A stretch of 64,000 nucleotides of DNA from an uncultured Eggerthellaceae bacterium (lineage in GTDB: Bacteria; Actinomycetota; Coriobacteriia; Coriobacteriales; Eggerthellaceae): the NCBI GenBank assembly GCA_903789375.1, contig CAIFEB010000001.1:89312-153311 (forward strand), in the 5' to 3' direction. Each line of letters begins with the position of its first letter. Positions within the stretch are counted from its first letter, which is position 1. This document shows positions 60,035 through 64,000 of the stretch, one piece after another. The translations under genes were made by a program, and so were the position numbers. The notes under the pieces are model-generated. The model saw only the letters and a list, made by a program, of their open reading frames with translations. It ran no database searches and was not told where the DNA came from.

Positions 60035-61611
60035 TGCGCCACGACCTCATCGTCATCGGAGCGGGTCCCGCGGGGCTGTCGGCCGCTATCGAGGCGGCGC
60101 GCCTCGGCATGGACGTGGCCGTGTTCGACGAGAACGCGCGCCCGGGCGGCCAGCTGTTCAAGCAGATCCACAAGTTCTTCGGCTCCAAGGAGCACCACGC
60201 CAAGGAGCGCGGGTTCCGCATCGGCGAGGACCTGCTCGCGGATGCCGAGAAGCTCGGCGTGGCGGTGCACCTCAACGCCACCGTCATGGGCATCTACGAG
60301 GGGCGCGAGGTGCTGGTCAAACACGAGGACGAAACCGTCCACGCGAAAGCCGACGCCATCATCATCGCCACGGGCGCAGCCGAGAACATGATCCCGTTCA
60401 CCGGCTGGGACAAGCCGGGCGTCATCGGCGCCGGCGCCGCGCAAGCGCTTATGAATCTGCAGGGCGTCATGCCTGGCAAGCGTATCCTCATGGTGGGCTC
60501 GGGAAACGTCGGCCTAGTCGTCTCGTTCCAGCTGCTCCAAGCCGGCTGCGAGGTGGCCGCCGTCATCGACGCCGCCCCGCGCATCGGCGGCTACGGCGTG
60601 CATGCGGCGAAGGTGGCCCGCACAGGCGTCCCCTTCTACACGCGCCACACCGTGGTGGAAGCGCTCGGCAAAGACCGCGTGGAAGGCGCCGTCATCGCCG
60701 AGGTTGACGACCACTTCCAGCCCATCCCCGGCACCGAGAAGACCCTCGACGTGGACACCATCTGCATCGCCGTGGGCCTGTCACCCATGTCGCAGCTCGC
60801 CGACACGGCCGGGTGCGACCTGGTGCTCGACCGCAAGCGCGGCGGCACCGTGCCCGTCATCGACGAGTACGGCGAGACGAGCGTTCCCAACGTCTACTGC
60901 GCGGGCGACGCCGCCGGCATCGAAGAGGCCTCGACGGCCATGATCCTGGGCCGCATCTCCGCCATCCGCGCGGCCGAGAAGGCGGGCTTCCTCGGCGCGG
61001 CGGAGTTCACGGCGCGCGCGGACGAGTACGCGGCCTCGCTCAGCAAGCTCCGCCGCGGCATGTTCGCGCCCCAGAACAAGGGCCGCACCGACATGACCGA
61101 AACCGACGAGGGCTACCCGCTTTCGAAAAGCCTGCTCGCGCACGGTTTTCTGGAACCGAACGAGGTGAGCGCCTTTCCCTGCGCCACCGTTCACGAGGTG
61201 GGCGTCCACCCCGTCATCGAGTGCACGCAGAACATCCCGTGCAACCCCTGCCAGGACGCCTGCCGCTTCGGCTGCATCACCGTCGGCGACGACATTGTGA
61301 AGCTGCCGGTCATCGACGAGACCAAGCGCTGCACCGGCTGCGGCATGTGCGTCGCATCGTGCTCGGGCCAGGCGATCTTCCTGGTCGACGAGGCGTACGA
61401 GCCGGGGTACGCGTCGGTGGGCATCCCGTACGAGTTCGTGCCGGTGCCCAAGGCCGGCGCCCGCGGGCATGCGCTCAACCGCGCCGGCGCCCCGATCTGC
61501 GACGCCGAGGTCGTCTCCGTCAAATACACGAAGGCGATGGACAAGACCGTGCTTCTAACCATGAAGGTGCCGGCGGAGTTCGCCTCCGAGGCGCGCTTCT
61601 ACCGCGACTAA
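60031..61611 (+). CDS. NAD(P)/FAD-dependent oxidoreductase subunit with C-terminal ferredoxin domain
   Basis: A 526-residue pyridine-nucleotide-disulfide-type flavoprotein. The FAD fold is at the N-terminus (LIVIGAGPAGLSAAIEAARL), the NAD(P) fold in the middle (KRILMVGSGNVGLVV), and the second FAD contact is SVPNVYCAGDAAGIEEAS. The last ~150 residues hold Cys-rich iron-sulfur motifs (CNPCQDACRFGC and CTGCGMCVASC), an addition not always present in HcnB/SoxA-like subunits. It probably moves electrons from the DAO-type subunit to NAD(P) or ferredoxin. It is coupled to the 2Fe-2S gene by a four-base overlap. Confidence 0.9.
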   Translation: MMRHDLIVIGAGPAGLSAAIEAARLGMDVAVFDENARPGGQLFKQIHKFFGSKEHHAKERGFRIGEDLLADAEKLGVAVHLNATVMGIYEGREVLVKHEDETVHAKADAIIIATGAAENMIPFTGWDKPGVIGAGAAQALMNLQGVMPGKRILMVGSGNVGLVVSFQLLQAGCEVAAVIDAAPRIGGYGVHAAKVARTGVPFYTRHTVVEALGKDRVEGAVIAEVDDHFQPIPGTEKTLDVDTICIAVGLSPMSQLADTAGCDLVLDRKRGGTVPVIDEYGETSVPNVYCAGDAAGIEEASTAMILGRISAIRAAEKAGFLGAAEFTARADEYAASLSKLRRGMFAPQNKGRTDMTETDEGYPLSKSLLAHGFLEPNEVSAFPCATVHEVGVHPVIECTQNIPCNPCQDACRFGCITVGDDIVKLPVIDETKRCTGCGMCVASCSGQAIFLVDEAYEPGYASVGIPYEFVPVPKAGARGHALNRAGAPICDAEVVSVKYTKAMDKTVLLTMKVPAEFASEARFYRD

Positions 61612-61620
61612 GGAGTAATC

Positions 61621-61953
61621 ATGGCGAAGATCATACGACGCGCACCCGAAACCGCGTTCGTGCCCCAACCGGACGACGACCTGATCATCTGCCGCTGCGA
61701 GGAGGTGACCAAAGGCGATATCCGCCGCGTCGTCCACGCGGGCCTGAGCACGACCAACGAGGTCAAGCGCTGGCTGCGCTGCGGGATGGGCCTGTGCCAG
61801 GGCCAGACCTGCCAGCGCAACTTCCAGGGCATCATCGCCCGCGAGCTGGGCGTGAGCCCCGCCGACATCGGCCGCATCACCGGTCGCAGCCCGGTCCGCC
61901 CCGCGACCATCACCACGTTCGCCCACGAAGTCACCGAGCAGAAGGAGGCGTAG
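61621..61953 (+). CDS. BFD-like (2Fe-2S)-binding protein
   Basis: A 110-residue protein with the bacterioferritin-associated-ferredoxin motif: CRCEEVTKGDIRRVVHAG followed by RCGMGLCQGQTCQRNFQGII. In related complexes this domain is fused to the flavoprotein; here it is a free subunit. It follows the FAD subunit by nine bases and precedes the DAO-type gene by three, so the four genes form one operon. Confidence 0.88.
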   Translation: MAKIIRRAPETAFVPQPDDDLIICRCEEVTKGDIRRVVHAGLSTTNEVKRWLRCGMGLCQGQTCQRNFQGIIARELGVSPADIGRITGRSPVRPATITTFAHEVTEQKEA

Positions 61954-61956
61954 ACC

Positions 61957-63099
61957 ATGTCGATCGAAACGAAATCCGCGTCGGTCATCATCGTCGGCGG
62001 CGGCATCGTCGCCTGCGCGACCGCGTACAACCTTGCCAAACGCGGCATGAACGACGTCATCGTGCTGGAGAAGGCCGAGATCGGCAACGGCGGTTCGTGC
62101 CGCAACGCCGGCGGCGTCCGCCAGTCGGCCCGCGACGTGCGCGAGCTTCCGCTCGCCATGTACGCCGTGGGAAAGATTTGGCCGACGCTCTCCGACGAGC
62201 TTGGCTGCGACGTTGAATACGTGCAGAAAGGCAACCTCCGCCTGGGGCTCACCGAGGCTCACCGCAAGACGCTCGAGGCGCATGTGGCCAAGTCAACTCG
62301 CGTCGGCCTCGAGGTGGAGATGATCGAAGGCGACGACGCGCGCGCAATCTGCCCGGCTATGTCGGAAGAGGTGCTCTGTGCCAGCTGGTGTCCCACCGAC
62401 GGGCACGCCAACCCCCTGAAGACGACGCTTGCCTTCTACCAGCGCGCGCTCCAGATGGGCGTCACCTTCGTCACCGGCGTCACCGTGACGGGGCTGCGCA
62501 AGGTGCGCGGACGGGTGCGCTACGTGGACACCGACGATGGCACCTACGAAGCCGACCAGGTGCTTCTGTGCGCCGGCTACGAATCGCAGGGCATCGCCGA
62601 GACGGTGGGCGTCGAGATTCCGGTCGTCCCCCGCCGCAACGAGGTGCTCGTCACCGAGATGTGCCCGCACCTGTTCGACGTGATGATCGGCGTGGCGGGC
62701 GGCGAGTTCTACGGCGGCCAGACCGAGCACGGCTCGTTCGTCATGGGCGGCAACAACGGCCTGGAGGCGTTTTGCTCCGAGCACCACGACCGCTTTTCCA
62801 CCGACAGCATCACGGCGCCGTCCATCGCGCGCGGCATCCTGAAGTACTTCCCCGCGCTCGAAGGCGTGAAGATCATCCGCACCTGGGCGGGCTACTACGA
62901 CGCCTGCGCCGATGTGGTGCCGGTGATCGACGCCATCCCCGAGGCTCCAGGGCTCGTGTGCGCATTCGGGTTCTCGGGACATGGTTTCGGCATCGCTCCA
63001 GCCACCGGCCTGGCGCTGTCCGAGATCCTGCTCGACGGCGCGTCCCACACGATCGACGTGTCGGCGCTCACCTACGACCGGTTCGCCGCAAAAGGCTGA
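61957..63099 (+). CDS. FAD-dependent amine/amino-acid oxidoreductase (DAO family)
   Basis: A 380-residue DAO-type flavoenzyme, expected to oxidise a secondary amine or D-amino acid (sarcosine, proline, hydroxyproline, opine or similar). The N-terminal dinucleotide fold reads VIIVGGGIVACATAYNLAKR; the third conserved Gly of GxGxxG is Ala. It also has GGSCRNAGGVRQSARDVREL and the C-terminal VCAFGFSGHGFGIAPATGLA. Partner subunits lie directly upstream. The substrate is not readable. A 133-base gap separates it from the ornithine cyclodeaminase-family gene. Confidence 0.9.
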   Translation: MSIETKSASVIIVGGGIVACATAYNLAKRGMNDVIVLEKAEIGNGGSCRNAGGVRQSARDVRELPLAMYAVGKIWPTLSDELGCDVEYVQKGNLRLGLTEAHRKTLEAHVAKSTRVGLEVEMIEGDDARAICPAMSEEVLCASWCPTDGHANPLKTTLAFYQRALQMGVTFVTGVTVTGLRKVRGRVRYVDTDDGTYEADQVLLCAGYESQGIAETVGVEIPVVPRRNEVLVTEMCPHLFDVMIGVAGGEFYGGQTEHGSFVMGGNNGLEAFCSEHHDRFSTDSITAPSIARGILKYFPALEGVKIIRTWAGYYDACADVVPVIDAIPEAPGLVCAFGFSGHGFGIAPATGLALSEILLDGASHTIDVSALTYDRFAAKG

Positions 63100-63231
63100 T
63101 TCACCTGGTGTTATGAAACAAAGTCTTAACCGGTCCGTAACAGCGCCCGCAACCGTTTCGCAACGAGCGCTCCGTATCGTTCTCATTGGGAAGCGCACGC
63201 TTTCATCACATATCGCCGAAAGGAGCACATC

Positions 63232-64000
63232 ATGGCATACCCCGCAATCTCGTTTCTGTACCTCAGCGAGCCGGACATGATCGAAGCTGGCGTGACGGAC
63301 GTCGTCGCCTGCACCGACTGCATGGAGGAAGTCGTGAAGCTGCTCGACGAGGGAGACTACCGCATGGGCGGCGAGAACGGAAACTCCCACGGCTGCATGA
63401 TCCAGTTCCCCGAGCACCCGGCATTCCCCGGCATGCCCGCCGACGGTCCCGACCGCCGGTTCATGTGCATGCCCGCCTACCTGGGCGGCACGTTCGCCAT
63501 GGCCGGCGTCAAGTGGTACGGCTCCAACGTCGACAACCGCGAGCTGGGGCTTCCGCGCTCCATCCTCATGGTGACGCTCAACGACAAGGACACCGGCGCG
63601 CCCATCGCCTACATGTCCGCCAACCTGGTGAGCGCCTACCGCACGGCCGCCATCCCGGGCGTGGGCGTGAAGCGTCTGGCGCGCGAGGATTCCGAAGTGC
63701 TCGGCATCGTCGGCCCCGGCTTCATCAACTCGATCACCATCGAGACGTTCGCCAAGCTGCGCCCGAGCCTGCGCACGCTCAAGATCAAGGGCCGCGGCCG
63801 CGCGTCGATCGACCGCTGCATCGCCTACGTCAAGGCGCACTGCCCGCAGTTCACCACCATCGAGGTGTGCGACACGCTCGAAGACTGCGTGCGCGGCTCC
63901 GACATCCTGAACTTCGCCACGTCGACGCCCACGAGCGGACAGGACTCGTACCCCTATTTCAAGCCCGAATGGCTGAAGCCCGGCGCACTCGTCTGCGGCC
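63232..64000 (+). CDS. Ornithine cyclodeaminase/mu-crystallin family protein, 3'-truncated
   Basis: The first 256 residues of an NAD(P)-binding protein. It shows ISFLYLSEPDMIEAGVTDVV, MCMPAYLGGTFAMAGVKWYG (the family GVKW segment), DTGAPIAYMSANLVSAYRTA and the Rossmann loop VLGIVGPGFINSITIETFA. Family members are ornithine or lysine cyclodeaminases, ketimine reductases and pyrroline-2-carboxylate reductases. The last would fit next to a dehydrogenase producing a cyclic imine, but this is inference. ATG 63232 follows GAAAGGAG. The end lies outside the window. Confidence 0.88.
   Translation, partial: MAYPAISFLYLSEPDMIEAGVTDVVACTDCMEEVVKLLDEGDYRMGGENGNSHGCMIQFPEHPAFPGMPADGPDRRFMCMPAYLGGTFAMAGVKWYGSNVDNRELGLPRSILMVTLNDKDTGAPIAYMSANLVSAYRTAAIPGVGVKRLAREDSEVLGIVGPGFINSITIETFAKLRPSLRTLKIKGRGRASIDRCIAYVKAHCPQFTTIEVCDTLEDCVRGSDILNFATSTPTSGQDSYPYFKPEWLKPGALVCG

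Noticed and set aside
62293-63840. 515-residue minus-strand frame opposite the DAO and cyclodeaminase-family genes
   Set aside because: Spans two recognisable plus-strand genes and the gap between them; no family features.

Overview
This 64-kb window is high-GC and carries no rRNA, tRNA, CRISPR array or insertion sequence that I can see. Gene content and order point to an anaerobic actinobacterium of class Coriobacteriia, most likely family Eggerthellaceae (a Slackia/Eggerthella-like organism). The clues are hrcA-dnaJ-rsmE-mtaB-phoH-ybeY-dgkA-era-recO synteny, spoVS in a probable non-sporulating lineage, an MenA-type prenyltransferase, an indolepyruvate:ferredoxin oxidoreductase, and split flavoprotein/iron-sulfur dehydrogenase genes typical of asaccharolytic, amino-acid-using gut or oral bacteria. 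The genus is an inference. The first ~67 bases look like an artefact (G-runs and a perfect G9/C9 fold-back), so the left end is a damaged contig edge inside lepA. The right end cuts an ornithine cyclodeaminase-family gene.

Layout. 0-3.5 kb: lepA (partial), a small membrane protein, dus, hemW. 3.5-8.7 kb: a CIRCE-controlled heat-shock operon, hrcA-dnaJ-rsmE-mtaB. 8.8-16.4 kb: phoH-ybeY-dgkA-era, a zinc-ribbon/PASTA membrane protein, recO, a TSCPD protein and rpsO. 16.5-25.7 kb: pnp, dapB-dapA, rnj and ftsK. 25.7-30.6 kb: a RodZ-like protein, yajQ, rimO and a PgsA-PncC fusion. 31-43 kb: an SOS and RNA-modification block with recA-recX, rny, a GHKL ATPase, spoVS, miaB-miaA-hflX, lexA with a divergent SOS-controlled small membrane protein, then nrdR-dut. 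43.4-47.2 kb: a DUF4190-like membrane protein, a 1.2-kb non-coding stretch with tandem repeats, and menA. 47.3-56.7 kb (minus strand): iorA-iorB-gluQ, then a cell-envelope cluster of pgsA, vanW-like, dacA-like and an FHA protein. 57-64 kb: amt, then a LysR regulator facing an operon for a multi-subunit amine or amino-acid dehydrogenase.

How the genes work together. The window concentrates RNA metabolism: three ribonucleases of mRNA decay (PNPase, RNase J, RNase Y) plus YbeY, all three radical-SAM methylthiotransferase types (MtaB, RimO, MiaB), MiaA, Dus and RsmE. The DNA-damage circuit is unusually readable. recA has one SOS box between its -35 and -10. The lexA divergent promoter region has two perfect GAAC-N4-GTTC boxes, one in each promoter spacer.

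The features most deserving a second look are the SOS-controlled membrane protein next to lexA, the GHKL ATPase between rny and spoVS, the PgsA-PncC fusion, the zinc-ribbon/PASTA and zinc-ribbon/FHA pair, the split dehydrogenase operon, and the recurrent hydrophilic, lower-GC N-terminal extensions on housekeeping enzymes (MtaB, RecX, MenA, GluQ).
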